From Bacteroidia bacterium (GTDB lineage: Bacteria > Bacteroidota > Bacteroidia > Bacteroidales > Rikenellaceae): a DNA stretch of 12,054 nt. Shown here one piece after another: positions 1 through 6,950 of this stretch. Below the pieces are notes generated by a model, which searched no databases, was not told the DNA's origin, and saw nothing but the letters and a program-made list of their open reading frames with translations. The translations under genes were made by a program, and so were the position numbers. Within the stretch, counting starts at the first letter, position 1, and each line of letters opens with the position of its first letter. Where the stretch lies: positions 1 through 12,054 of the forward strand of contig BNXD01000044.1 in NCBI GenBank assembly GCA_025999315.1, written 5' to 3'.

Positions 1-52
1 GCTGCGCGGCTCTACGAGCCGCAATCGTCGTTATTTTGCCTTCTCGAGTTTG
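1..52 (+). repeat. Left arm of a perfect 52-bp inverted repeat
   Basis: The reverse complement of this stretch is identical, base for base, to 1021-1072. The arm contains an internal hairpin, GCGGCTC-3 nt-GAGCCGC. Read on the plus strand in the sulfatase frame it encodes the residues LRGSTSRNRRYFAFSSL and then meets TGA at 53-55, directly after the arm. The repeat may extend left of the window, which cannot be seen. Identity is read directly from sequence; a role as a recombination site is inference. Confidence 0.95.
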
Positions 53-252
53 TGAGAGAAAACCACCATGAGGTTAGAGCCTGATAGTTTCCTTAAGTTT
101 GACTATCTTCCAAAGGCTATATAATTTCGGTTAGTTAGGGCGGTTGTGGGCGCTGCACTCAATGAAGGGACGATGGGAGGGCAGAGCCGATCGTTATATG
201 TTAACCGACAAGCGTTGCCTGTTCCGGCCCCAAAAGCTCGTTTCGCAGATTC
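53..252. other. A/T-richer spacer inside the inverted-repeat-bounded segment
   Basis: I see no convincing gene here. It contains a small imperfect stem, GATAGT at 83-88 with ACTATC at 102-107, and one promoter-like pattern at 98-129 on the plus strand. It lies downstream of the truncated sulfatase, between that gene's stop codon and the left repeat arm. Confidence 0.5.
98..129 (+). promoter_or_regulatory. Weak candidate Bacteroidetes-type promoter
   Basis: TTTG at 98-101 is followed after 20 bases by TAATTTCG at 122-129, close to the Bacteroidetes -33 TTTG / -7 TAnnTTTG pattern. It would read rightwards, antisense to the truncated sulfatase, and no plus-strand gene follows. It may be chance in an A/T-rich stretch. 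Confidence 0.2.
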
Positions 253-1020
253 TCACCTGACAAAATCCATGCCGCCTCGCCACTGCGTCTGCTCGAGCCA
301 CTCGGCCAGCGCGTGGCGCAGCCGGTCGAGCGTGGCGGCTGCCCGGGGCGACGAGGCGAGATCGGCGGTCTCGTCGGGGTCGGTCTTCAGGTCGTAGAGC
401 AGGCGGTCGCCATTGGTATACTGAACCAGTTTCCACTGCGTGTCGCTGATCATGAAGCCCGCTTTGGCGCCCGGCAGGACCTCGCGACGCCCCTGGGCGT
501 TGTTGTCGATGCGTTCGCACACCACATATTTGCGAGGGAAAGTTCCGGCGTTCTTACGTCCGTCGAGCCAGGGTATCAGATCGATGCCGGGCCGTCCAGC
601 GGGCAGGATCTCTTTTCGACCGGCGGCAGAGAGCAGCGTGGGCATCAGGTCGACCACGCTCACCGGCATCGCATACTGTCCGGCCCTGACCACTCCGGGG
701 CACGAGATGATCATCGGAATGCGCACCAGGTCCTGATAGAAACTGTCGGTGGTCTTCCACACCATGCCGTGGTTGCCCAGCATGTCGCCGTGGTCGGAGA
801 GGAATATCACCAGGGTATTTTTGTCCTGCCCGTTGCGCTTGAGGGCATCGAGAAGGCGGCCCACCTGGTCGTCGACATATTTGACACCGGCGTAGTATAT
901 GCGCATGAACTCCTTGACGCCCTCCTTGCCCCAGCCCTGCGCCAACTGGTAGGACCAGTTGCCCATGTAGAGCTTGTCGGGGCGGTCGCTGGCCGGGTCG
1001 GGGATCGCAGAGGGATCGAA
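253..1020 (-). pseudogene. S1-family sulfatase, C-terminal half only (5' truncated)
   Basis: About 255 residues match the C-terminal half of a formylglycine-dependent S1 sulfatase. Recognisable are the segment FDPSAIPDP, the helix YYAGVKYVDDQVGRLLDAL, the metal-binding FLSDHGDMLGNHG, the RIPMIISCPG strand, VVDLMPTLL, and the end signature LLYDLKTDPDETADLAS. The whole N-terminal half is missing: no N-terminal Asp-Asp/Gln metal site, no C/S-x-P-x-R formylglycine site, and no signal peptide. Intact relatives run about 450-550 residues. Homology stops at 1020, where the 52-bp inverted repeat begins; the frame stays open through the repeat to an ATG at 1125, but those residues (arginine- and serine-rich) look like translated repeat DNA. 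It is probably inactive as it stands, being either a degraded gene or the 3' cassette of a gene split by an inversion. The missing half is not in this window. Confidence 0.85.
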
Positions 1021-1072
1021 CAAACTCGAGAAGGCAAAATAACGACGATTGCGGCTCGTAGAGCCGCGCAGC
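1021..1072 (-). repeat. Right arm of the perfect 52-bp inverted repeat
   Basis: Exact reverse complement of bases 1-52. It abuts the break point of the truncated sulfatase: the last clearly sulfatase-like codon (Phe of FDPS) is 1018-1020. Part of the arm (the FSSL codons) could itself be sulfatase sequence, so which copy is original is unclear. Confidence 0.95.
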
Positions 1073-1262
1073 CCGCAGCCGCCCCACGCGAAGGGCTGCT
1101 CTCCTCGCTTGCAGCTTCGTCCCACAGCCCACCGCCGCCTGCGGGCCGCCGACCTCTCCGAGGCCGAAAAGCAAAAAAATGAGCGCAGCTGCGAGGCTGG
1201 TTACTCGCAGCTGCGCCGAACGACAGTATGGAGGCGCGAAAAGCGCCGAACAGTGGCCATAA
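1073..1262. repeat. GC-rich structured repeat between two sulfatases
   Basis: Non-coding DNA with several hairpins. It includes a 13-bp stem at 1183-1216 (listed as a terminator) and GGCGC-5 nt-GCGCC at 1233-1247. A 20-base block at 1151-1170 (GACCTCTCCGAGGCCGAAAA) recurs with one change at 3376-3395. The right end, with GGAGGCGC and then GCCATAAGAT, resembles 5354-5388. Both of these ends lie just beyond the 3' end of a sulfatase gene. This is therefore one member of a dispersed repeat family in the window. Confidence 0.7.
1172..1216 (-). terminator. Rho-independent terminator for the upstream sulfatase transcript
   Basis: The arms 1183-1195 and 1204-1216 are perfect complements (GCGCAGCTGCGAG / CTCGCAGCTGCGC) with an 8-base loop. 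On the minus strand the stem is followed two bases later by ATTTTTTTGC, a seven-T run, which is the classic intrinsic terminator layout. It lies about 100 bases beyond the stop of the minus-strand sulfatase at 1320 and would separate it from the truncated sulfatase. Confidence 0.75.
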
Positions 1263-1320
1263 GATCAGGGCGTGTTCACATAAATCGGGATATTCGAATC
1301 TATGTGAACACGCCCTGATC
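1263..1320. repeat. Perfect 20-bp inverted repeat with 18-base loop at a sulfatase stop codon
   Basis: Arms 1263-1282 and 1301-1320 (GATCAGGGCGTGTTCACATA and its exact complement) flank an 18-base loop. The right arm touches the stop codon (complement of CTA at 1320-1322) of the sulfatase. No T-run follows directly on the minus strand, so it is not a textbook terminator. It could protect the transcript's 3' end, work with the terminator at 1172-1216, or be a recombination or element end. Confidence 0.85.
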
Positions 1321-3143
1321 TATATCTCGATCATCCGGCTGACGGGCAGCGTCTTCGGGAAGGCGCCGGTGATCATCGGCACACGCTCGCGGCGTTCGCC
1401 CTTGTCGGTATAGTTCCAATTGGCCACCACCCACCAGTATCCCCCTGTGCGAGCAGGGAAGGAGAGCGCCTCGGTGTCGGCCACCTTGACCGCGGCGTTG
1501 GCGTCGGGGGTCTTGCTGTGCCACAGGGTATAGCTGCGCGCCTCGGGGATCGCCGTCCAGGCAAGCGTCGTCCCGTCGAGGCGACAATCCATCCGCGGCA
1601 TCAGCCAGAACAGCCAGTCGTGCAGGGCCAGAAAGCGGTAACGCTCGACCATGGCGGCATACTTTTTGTCCAGGGCCAGGTTGTGCATCTCGTCATGATC
1701 GACCCGGATGTCGAACAGCTGGTCGATGTAGCCATGGGTGTAGACGTACTTGTATTTGTTGTCCAGATACATTTTCATCGGCACGTTCTCCTGCTCCCAG
1801 GGAGCGAACCCCGTCTGGTAGAACTCCGAATAGATCACTCTGTCCCATGGCTTTGAGGCGGTGATCTGCCCCACCAGCGAACGCCCCTGCCACTGCTCTG
1901 CCGGCCGGTAGCCCAAAAGCTCGGCAATGGTGGGCAGCACGTCGACCATCGAGCCGGGCGAGTTGCACGTTACCCCTTTGGGCAACAGGGCCGGGCAGGA
2001 GATGATAAACGGAATGTTGACCGCATCCTCGAACATGTTGTGCTTCTCGTGCAGGCCGTGCTCGAACAGGTGTTCGCCATGGTCGGTGGTGTAGACGAAG
2101 ATGGTCTTCTGGTATATGCCCAGCCGTTTGGTCTGCTCGACGATCTGCCCCACAGCCTCGTCCATCTCGGTTACACAGGCATAGTAAGCCCGCATGGAGT
2201 TCTTCACCTCGGTCTGGTTGACCTCGCTTTTGGGATCGAACAGCGAGCTGTGACCGCCCTTTTTGACATATGGATAACGCCCGTTGTCGCGCCAGTCGTA
2301 AGCGGTGCGGGGCATCTGCATCTGCTCGGTGGTGTACATGTCATAGAACCGTTGGGCTGTGGTCCACGGCTTGTGGGGCTTCTCGAGACCCACGTGGATA
2401 AAGAACGGCTTGCCCTCGGAGGCCTGTCGGGCAATGTATTCGTTGCTCAGGCTGGCCACCGCAAAGTCGAAAATATCCTCGTCCTTCTCCACCAGCGTCG
2501 GCTTGAGGTTCTGATTGAACTGGTTGCCCTTGAAGTAGGAGGCATACTGGCTGATCTCGCGGTAGCGGTTGTAGTAATCCGCACTGCCCTTCCAGTCTCT
2601 GTAGTGCCCGCCGGGGAAGTAGCTGTAAAACCGCATGTTGGAGACGTCGAAACCCATCAGGTTGCCCTCGGGATAGTCGGGGTTGACCCCCTTCTGCAAC
2701 TCGCCGTGGACGTGCATCTTGCCTATGGCGGCCGTCCCGAAGCCCCGCTCCTTCATCCACTCGCCCCAGGTAACCATTCCCTCCTTATAGCCCACGCGCT
2801 GTTTGCCTGCCTCGGTGTAGCCCTTTTTGCCGTTCTTCACGAATGGCATCTGATGGAGCAATACCTCGTTGGTCGAGGGGTAGGTGCCGGTGATGAGCGC
2901 GGCGCGGGCCGGGGCGCTAAGAGGCGAAGGGGTATATATACGGGTGAATTTCACCCCGTTGGCAGCCAGAGCATCGATATTTGGGGTCTTGACTACCTTG
3001 TCTCCGTAACACCCCGTAACGGCCAGCTTGTGCTGGTCGGAGATGATAAACACGACGTTATATCGCGGCGCGGTCGGCTGCGCCACAACCGACAAACCGC
3101 CAGCCACGGCCGCACAAACCGCAAAAGGATTCTTTAGATTCAT
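1320..3143 (-). CDS. Serine-type S1 sulfatase with C-terminal FN3-like domain, secreted
   Basis: This is a 607-residue formylglycine sulfatase that hydrolyses sulfate esters on a carbohydrate outside the cytoplasm. Residues 1-22 are a signal peptide with likely cleavage after VVAQ or nearby. The N-terminal metal site is SDQH (Asp36, Gln37). The modification site is SAPAR at 76-80, with Ser76 as the residue to be oxidised to formylglycine, so maturation needs an anaerobic radical-SAM sulfatase-maturating enzyme (known for serine-type sites). GKMH is at 141-144 and TTDHGEH at 353-358 (Asp354, His355). After the catalytic fold (to about 505), residues 515-600 contain LAWTAIPEARSYTLW and YWWVVANWNY, typical of a fibronectin type III or Ig-like sandwich, probably for positioning or glycan contact. 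It is the last intact gene of the minus-strand series, about 335 bases below the glycosidase gene. The substrate sugar cannot be read from sequence. Confidence 0.95.
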   Translation of the reverse strand: MNLKNPFAVCAAVAGGLSVVAQPTAPRYNVVFIISDQHKLAVTGCYGDKVVKTPNIDALAANGVKFTRIYTPSPLSAPARAALITGTYPSTNEVLLHQMPFVKNGKKGYTEAGKQRVGYKEGMVTWGEWMKERGFGTAAIGKMHVHGELQKGVNPDYPEGNLMGFDVSNMRFYSYFPGGHYRDWKGSADYYNRYREISQYASYFKGNQFNQNLKPTLVEKDEDIFDFAVASLSNEYIARQASEGKPFFIHVGLEKPHKPWTTAQRFYDMYTTEQMQMPRTAYDWRDNGRYPYVKKGGHSSLFDPKSEVNQTEVKNSMRAYYACVTEMDEAVGQIVEQTKRLGIYQKTIFVYTTDHGEHLFEHGLHEKHNMFEDAVNIPFIISCPALLPKGVTCNSPGSMVDVLPTIAELLGYRPAEQWQGRSLVGQITASKPWDRVIYSEFYQTGFAPWEQENVPMKMYLDNKYKYVYTHGYIDQLFDIRVDHDEMHNLALDKKYAAMVERYRFLALHDWLFWLMPRMDCRLDGTTLAWTAIPEARSYTLWHSKTPDANAAVKVADTEALSFPARTGGYWWVVANWNYTDKGERRERVPMITGAFPKTLPVSRMIEI

Positions 3144-3478
3144 TTTATAATGCGAATTAACAGTTAAAATTGATTTATGTCGTTTGCCAAAACAGATGAT
3201 AATCGCTAATTATTAATCTGTTATATTTTGTATTGAGGGGAACGGTTTCTTGTGGCTCGCAGCCAGCGGATGGACGCTTCACTGAACGCTGCTCCCTAAG
3301 CCGTAGGCGAAGGGCGTTACGGCTTGTATTGCGGCCCTCCGCCCAAAAAGCGCAGAGTGTGGCTGCGGCTGGGTCGACCTCTGCGAGGCCGAAAAACCAG
3401 CTGAAAATAAATACATTATAGTGATATACTTTTTAAAGCACCTTTTTGCAGAACCAAATTTCAACTGTTAATTCGCAT
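3144..3478. repeat. Repeat-bearing spacer bounded by a 17-bp inverted repeat
   Basis: This 335-base spacer holds no credible gene. AATGCGAATTAACAGTT at 3149-3165 is the exact complement of 3463-3479. The left arm begins six bases upstream of the sulfatase ATG, and the right arm runs into the first base of the glycosidase stop codon (3479-3481). Inside are stems TGGCT/AGCCA at 3253-3265 and AAGCCGTA/TACGGCTT at 3298-3325, plus the shared block at 3376-3395 that also occurs at 1151-1170. The A/T-rich part at 3144-3235 is the likely promoter region for the sulfatase, but I could not find a clear TAnnTTTG there. Confidence 0.75.
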
Positions 3479-4963
3479 TTATAGCGTTTTAAGAACTACG
3501 TTTTTGAGCGTCTGTTCCACCGGAAATACCCCTCCGGTGAGGTATATCTTCACCGGGGCGCCGTCGAGGGTGATCCGCAGCGAGTGCAGCTGTTTCGCCT
3601 CGAGCGACTGCTGCCACCGCCCCGCCGCAAAGAGCAGCAGCGTACCTTTTTGGCCCAGGGTCACCTCGATAGTGGCTTCGAGCCCCTTTTTGAGCGGCGT
3701 CAAACAGAAACAGTCGAACTCCGTACCCGAAACATAGCGCGAAGCGATGCCCCCGGCGAGCGACGAGGCGGCGATCTTCGTGCGGCTCTTCTCGATCGAG
3801 GGCGCGGTGGCCGGATCGCTCTCGATGCGCTCGATGGCCGTCTTGATGACATCGAACGACGGTTTGTGGCTGCCATCCATGCGCACGATACCGAAATAGT
3901 GCTCCCTCTCCTGGTTCTTCTGCTTGGCTTTGGAGTCGGAGTACATCCAGAAGCTGAAACAGCGCACCTGTCCGCCCAGTTTGCCGCCCGGAACGTTCTC
4001 GCGCACCAGCATCGGCAGCAGTGCGCCATAGAAATCGCGCTGCTGCTCCTCGGTGCCCATGGCGTGGTAAGTGGTCTTGTAGGCGGGGAAATGGGTGTTG
4101 CCTGTCGAGTAGCCGAACTCGGTGATCAACACCGGTTTGCCCATCGAGTAGTTGGCGGTCCAGAAGCCCAGCGTCGAGAGGGTCTTCGCGGGGTTGATGG
4201 GGTCGTTGATGTCGAAATCGTAGGAGTCGATGGCCAGGTAGTCGCTCACGGCCACCATGTCCAGCAGCCATTTTGCCGGGCGGTGGTTCTTCTGCTTGCT
4301 GCCCAGCAGTTTGGAGATGGTGCTGTCGTCGATCGAGCCGTTTACGATGGGCATGATCTTCAGCGCGTCCGACATGCCAAGGTCGGCAGCGGCCTTACGG
4401 GCCGAGGCCACCGCGTCGATATACCACGCGCTGAGCATCTGCTGCTTCTCGGGGGTGTCGGGGCGACAGTGCCACATCATCTCATAGTCGAAGCACACGT
4501 CGAGGTTGCCCGTTTGTTTGAGCAACTGCTGAACCACGGCGTAGATATACTTCCTGCCCGCCTCGCGGGTCTTTTTGTCGTCGATGTTCTGGGCATAGAA
4601 CGACGGTATCTGGCTCTTGAACGAGGGCAGAAACCACGGGCCCGAGATGTTGTTGAGCGAGATGATGCAGGTGCTGCCCAGCGAGTGCACCTGACGGATG
4701 GATTCGACGATCTTTTTGGTGTCGTACTCTCCGGGCGAGGTCTCGACGGCGTTCCAGCTGTAAAAACCCATGCGCTCGTAGGGTCTGCGTCCGAAATCGA
4801 GCATCATCTTCTCGCTGAACTTGTTGTTGCACCAGAAACTGAATCCGATGCCCGCCGGGTTCGTCCCCATCGCGACCTTTTCGAGGCTGTATCCGATCTG
4901 CTGCGCCCCTGCCGCCAGCGACGCCAGCACGAGGACCATGGCCGATAATAATATTTTTTTCAT
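3479..4963 (-). CDS. Secreted clan GH-A-like glycoside hydrolase, family not recognised
   Basis: A 494-residue protein. MKKILLSAMVLVLASLAAGA is a signal peptide (cleavage near residue 20). Residues 30-380 look like a (beta/alpha)8 barrel of the clan GH-A type: GFYSWNAVETSPGEYD at 66-81 resembles the W..E...G.YD early-strand motif, FDYEMMW carries Glu161 as candidate acid/base, and GKPVLITEFGYSTG (275-288) carries Glu282 as candidate nucleophile. Asp and Tyr in YLAIDSYDF (242-250) suit a sugar-binding loop. Residues about 400-494 form a beta-rich C-terminal domain. The role is inferred as an endo- or exo-glycosidase on the same glycan as the sulfatases; the sugar and linkage are unknown. It starts ATG at 4963 with an A-rich leader and no Shine-Dalgarno site. 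An inverted-repeat element begins only eight bases upstream, so that element may supply its promoter. A non-catalytic sugar-binding barrel is the alternative. Confidence 0.8.
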   Translation of the reverse strand: MKKILLSAMVLVLASLAAGAQQIGYSLEKVAMGTNPAGIGFSFWCNNKFSEKMMLDFGRRPYERMGFYSWNAVETSPGEYDTKKIVESIRQVHSLGSTCIISLNNISGPWFLPSFKSQIPSFYAQNIDDKKTREAGRKYIYAVVQQLLKQTGNLDVCFDYEMMWHCRPDTPEKQQMLSAWYIDAVASARKAAADLGMSDALKIMPIVNGSIDDSTISKLLGSKQKNHRPAKWLLDMVAVSDYLAIDSYDFDINDPINPAKTLSTLGFWTANYSMGKPVLITEFGYSTGNTHFPAYKTTYHAMGTEEQQRDFYGALLPMLVRENVPGGKLGGQVRCFSFWMYSDSKAKQKNQEREHYFGIVRMDGSHKPSFDVIKTAIERIESDPATAPSIEKSRTKIAASSLAGGIASRYVSGTEFDCFCLTPLKKGLEATIEVTLGQKGTLLLFAAGRWQQSLEAKQLHSLRITLDGAPVKIYLTGGVFPVEQTLKNVVLKTL

Positions 4964-5013
4964 GTTTTTTAGAAACTGTTTAAATTTTATTCGCGAAAAA
5001 GGTTATGAGATAT

Positions 5014-5206
5014 TTGGCTTCGCCTTTCTCCTGAAGTTGGCGGGCAAAGGAACGCCCGCAAAGTTGGCAAGCAGAGGGACGCTTGCCTTCCTCTCGCTAC
5101 CTCGGCCGTAGCCCGCAAGCGGTCTGCGGCCCTCGCAACGCTGCTCGGTTCTCCTCCTTGCGAGGCATAGCCCGCGAGCGGTCTCTGCTCTCGCTTCGAG
5201 CGTCGA
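5014..5206 (+). repeat. 193-bp dispersed repeat, copy A
   Basis: The reverse complement of 9669-9861 matches this stretch along its full length without gaps, with about nine differences by hand count (about 95% identity). A central block of 76 bases (about 5095-5170) is identical. Sub-motifs such as GGCGGGC...GCCCGC and CCCGCAAGCGGTCT recur within it, so the unit is itself modular and forms hairpins. It flanks the symporter-esterase-sulfatase unit on its 3' side. Confidence 0.9.
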
Positions 5207-5251
5207 GAAGTTGGCGGGCAAAAAGACGCCCGCCTTTCTCCTCGTCGTTCG

Positions 5252-5279
5252 GCAGAGTTGCGAGTAAACTCGCCTCTGC
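5252..5279. repeat. Stem-loop conserved in both repeat copies with compensating changes
   Basis: GCAGAG pairs with CTCTGC, and an inner GCGAG pairs with CTCGC. The matching position of the other repeat copy, 9629-9657, keeps the outer stem but has a different inner pair (CGAGC with GCTCG). The bases differ while pairing is kept. There is no T-run on the minus strand, so it is not a standard terminator for the sulfatase above it. Confidence 0.6.
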
Positions 5280-5430
5280 GCTCGGTTTGTCGTCGATTTT
5301 CGATGATTTTTGCGCCTCCGACAAGGCGCATGGCGGGTCCCATGTAACGTGGAGGAGGCGCAAAAGGCGCGAAACAAGAGCCATAAGATTTTCGATGAAT
5401 AAATTTTAAACAGTTTCTTAGAATTTGCCG

Positions 5431-6921
5431 TTACTTCACTCTTTTTTTGAGCCACTCCAGATGTGGGTCGTTGTGAGCTGTGCAGTAGTCGAATATCTCC
5501 TGGCTGAGGCTGGAGGCCAGCGTAGCGTAGGCCGCATCCTCCACCTTGTTGTACGACTCCGAGGGATCTTTTTTGCGATCGATCAGCAGCGCCTTGCCGC
5601 GCACGTCGTTCTTGCCGTAGATGAGTTTGTAGTCGCGCGTTACCACCCCCACCCACGGATAGCTGGCGGCATAGGCGCGGATAAATGCCCTGTCTTTCCA
5701 CCCCTTCTGCACCTTGCCGGTAAGGGCTGTCTCGAAGCTGCTGCCGCTGACCTTCTCCTTCTGCTCGACCTCCGCCAGCGCGAGTATCGTGGGATAGAAA
5801 TCGATCGAGCTGGCAATGCAGTCGCACACCGTCCCGCCCTTGATCTTCGCCGGATAGCGCACGATGAACGGCACGCGGGCCGCGCTCTCGAAGGGCACCC
5901 CCTTGGCCATGCGGGCGTGTTCGCCCATCATGTCGCCATGGTCCGACGTGAAGACGACGATCGTGTTGTCATACAGGCTGTTGTCCTTCAACCAGGTGAT
6001 TATGCGGCCCACATTGTCGTCGATGCACTTGATCATGCCGAAATATTGCGACTTGTTCTGAGGCAGCGTCGCCACGATCTGGTCATATTCCGACTTGGTT
6101 TTTTTGGCCTTGCCGTCCGGTGCGCCGATGCGCGTCTCGTTGTAGAGATAGTAGTCGCTCTTGGGCTCCTCGGTCAGCGTGGCGGGCAGCTTCATCGTCG
6201 AAGACGGATACATCGTGCTGTAGGGTGCGCGTACGAGGTAGGCCGGGTGCGGGTCGGGGATGCTGAGCATGAAGCAGAAACTCTCCCTGCTGTGGCGGCC
6301 CATGAACTCCAGCGCACGGCTGGTGAACCAGTCGGTCGGATAGTTGGCCGCCACCGTGGTTACGTCGCTCGACATGCGCGGATGGTCGTCGCCGGGCTCA
6401 TACTCGATGGTCTTGTAGTGGCCGAACGAGTACATCGCCGCGCGATCGCTCCATCCCATGTCCTTGCCGCGAATGTCCCAGCCCGGACGTTTGGGGTTGC
6501 CGTCCAGGTGCCACTTGCCGGCATAACCGGTCTGATAACCCTTCTCGCGCAGCACCTGCGCCCAGGTCGAGACATCCTGACGTATCTGCTCGTCGTTCTT
6601 GTAAGCCCCGTTCTCCTGGGGGTAGAGCCCCGTCTGGAACGCGCCGCGCGAAGGGGTCGAGACGGGCGTGTTGGCATAAAACCCCGTCGCAATACATCCC
6701 TCCCCGGCCAAAAGGTCGATGTTGGGTGTGCCGATCTCCTTGCCGCCATAACAGCCCAGCGTCCAGGCCGCCATCTGGTCGACCATGATCACCAGCACGT
6801 TGGGACGGGGTTGCCCTTTGGCGGCATCGTTCTTTTTGGACGCCGCATCGACCGGCGCGACTGCGGTGCAACCGATCCCCGTCAGACAAAACAGCGGGGC
6901 AAGTGTGCGAAATTTCGACAT
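5431..6921 (-). CDS. Serine-type S1 sulfatase, secreted or lipoprotein
   Basis: A 496-residue sulfatase, near full family length. The N-terminus is a signal peptide; Cys18 after LTGIG could be a lipidation site, but it is not a standard lipobox, and cleavage after PVDA (residue 26) is the alternative. The catalytic features are intact: VDQM (Asp48, Gln49), STPSR at 88-92 with Ser88 as the formylglycine precursor, GKWH at 135-138, PDPH at 222-225 and TSDHGDMMGEH at 325-335 (Asp327, His328). It desulfates a glycan in the periplasm or at the cell surface after activation by an anaerobic maturase not present here. It is the third gene of a tight unit, 29 bases after the esterase stop. It differs from the sulfatase at 1320-3143 in motif context and lacks the FN3-like tail, so the two probably act on different sulfate positions (inference). 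Confidence 0.95.
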   Translation of the reverse strand: MSKFRTLAPLFCLTGIGCTAVAPVDAASKKNDAAKGQPRPNVLVIMVDQMAAWTLGCYGGKEIGTPNIDLLAGEGCIATGFYANTPVSTPSRGAFQTGLYPQENGAYKNDEQIRQDVSTWAQVLREKGYQTGYAGKWHLDGNPKRPGWDIRGKDMGWSDRAAMYSFGHYKTIEYEPGDDHPRMSSDVTTVAANYPTDWFTSRALEFMGRHSRESFCFMLSIPDPHPAYLVRAPYSTMYPSSTMKLPATLTEEPKSDYYLYNETRIGAPDGKAKKTKSEYDQIVATLPQNKSQYFGMIKCIDDNVGRIITWLKDNSLYDNTIVVFTSDHGDMMGEHARMAKGVPFESAARVPFIVRYPAKIKGGTVCDCIASSIDFYPTILALAEVEQKEKVSGSSFETALTGKVQKGWKDRAFIRAYAASYPWVGVVTRDYKLIYGKNDVRGKALLIDRKKDPSESYNKVEDAAYATLASSLSQEIFDYCTAHNDPHLEWLKKRVK

Positions 6922-6950
6922 GACTTATCTATTTTTAGAGTTTATACAGG

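Larger units (their letters stand above)
4971..5420. mobile_element. MITE-like 450-bp element with imperfect terminal inverted repeats
   Basis: The left end, AGAAACTGTTTAAA at 4971-4984, is the exact complement of 5407-5420. Similarity continues for about 40 bases on each side (TTTTATTCGCGAAAA against ATTTATTCATCGAAAA, then TTATG) at roughly 80% by eye. It carries no transposase gene. Inside lie a 193-bp repeat (5014-5206), a stem at 5252-5279, and a 12-bp inverted repeat TTTTGCGCCTCC/GGAGGCGCAAAA (5308-5319, 5354-5365). It fills the whole spacer between the sulfatase stop at 5431 and the glycosidase start at 4963. Whether it moves, or is only a structured intergenic repeat, is unknown. No clear target-site duplication was found. 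Confidence 0.5.

Noticed and set aside
313..1182. Plus-strand 289-codon open frame over the truncated sulfatase
   Set aside because: It is antisense to a frame with unmistakable sulfatase motifs, runs on through repeat DNA, and has no domain I recognise.
5308..5365. 12-bp inverted repeat (TTTTGCGCCTCC/GGAGGCGCAAAA) as terminator of the sulfatase at 5431
   Set aside because: The loop is 34 bases and no T-run follows on the minus strand, so an intrinsic terminator is not supported. It is recorded only as structure within the element.
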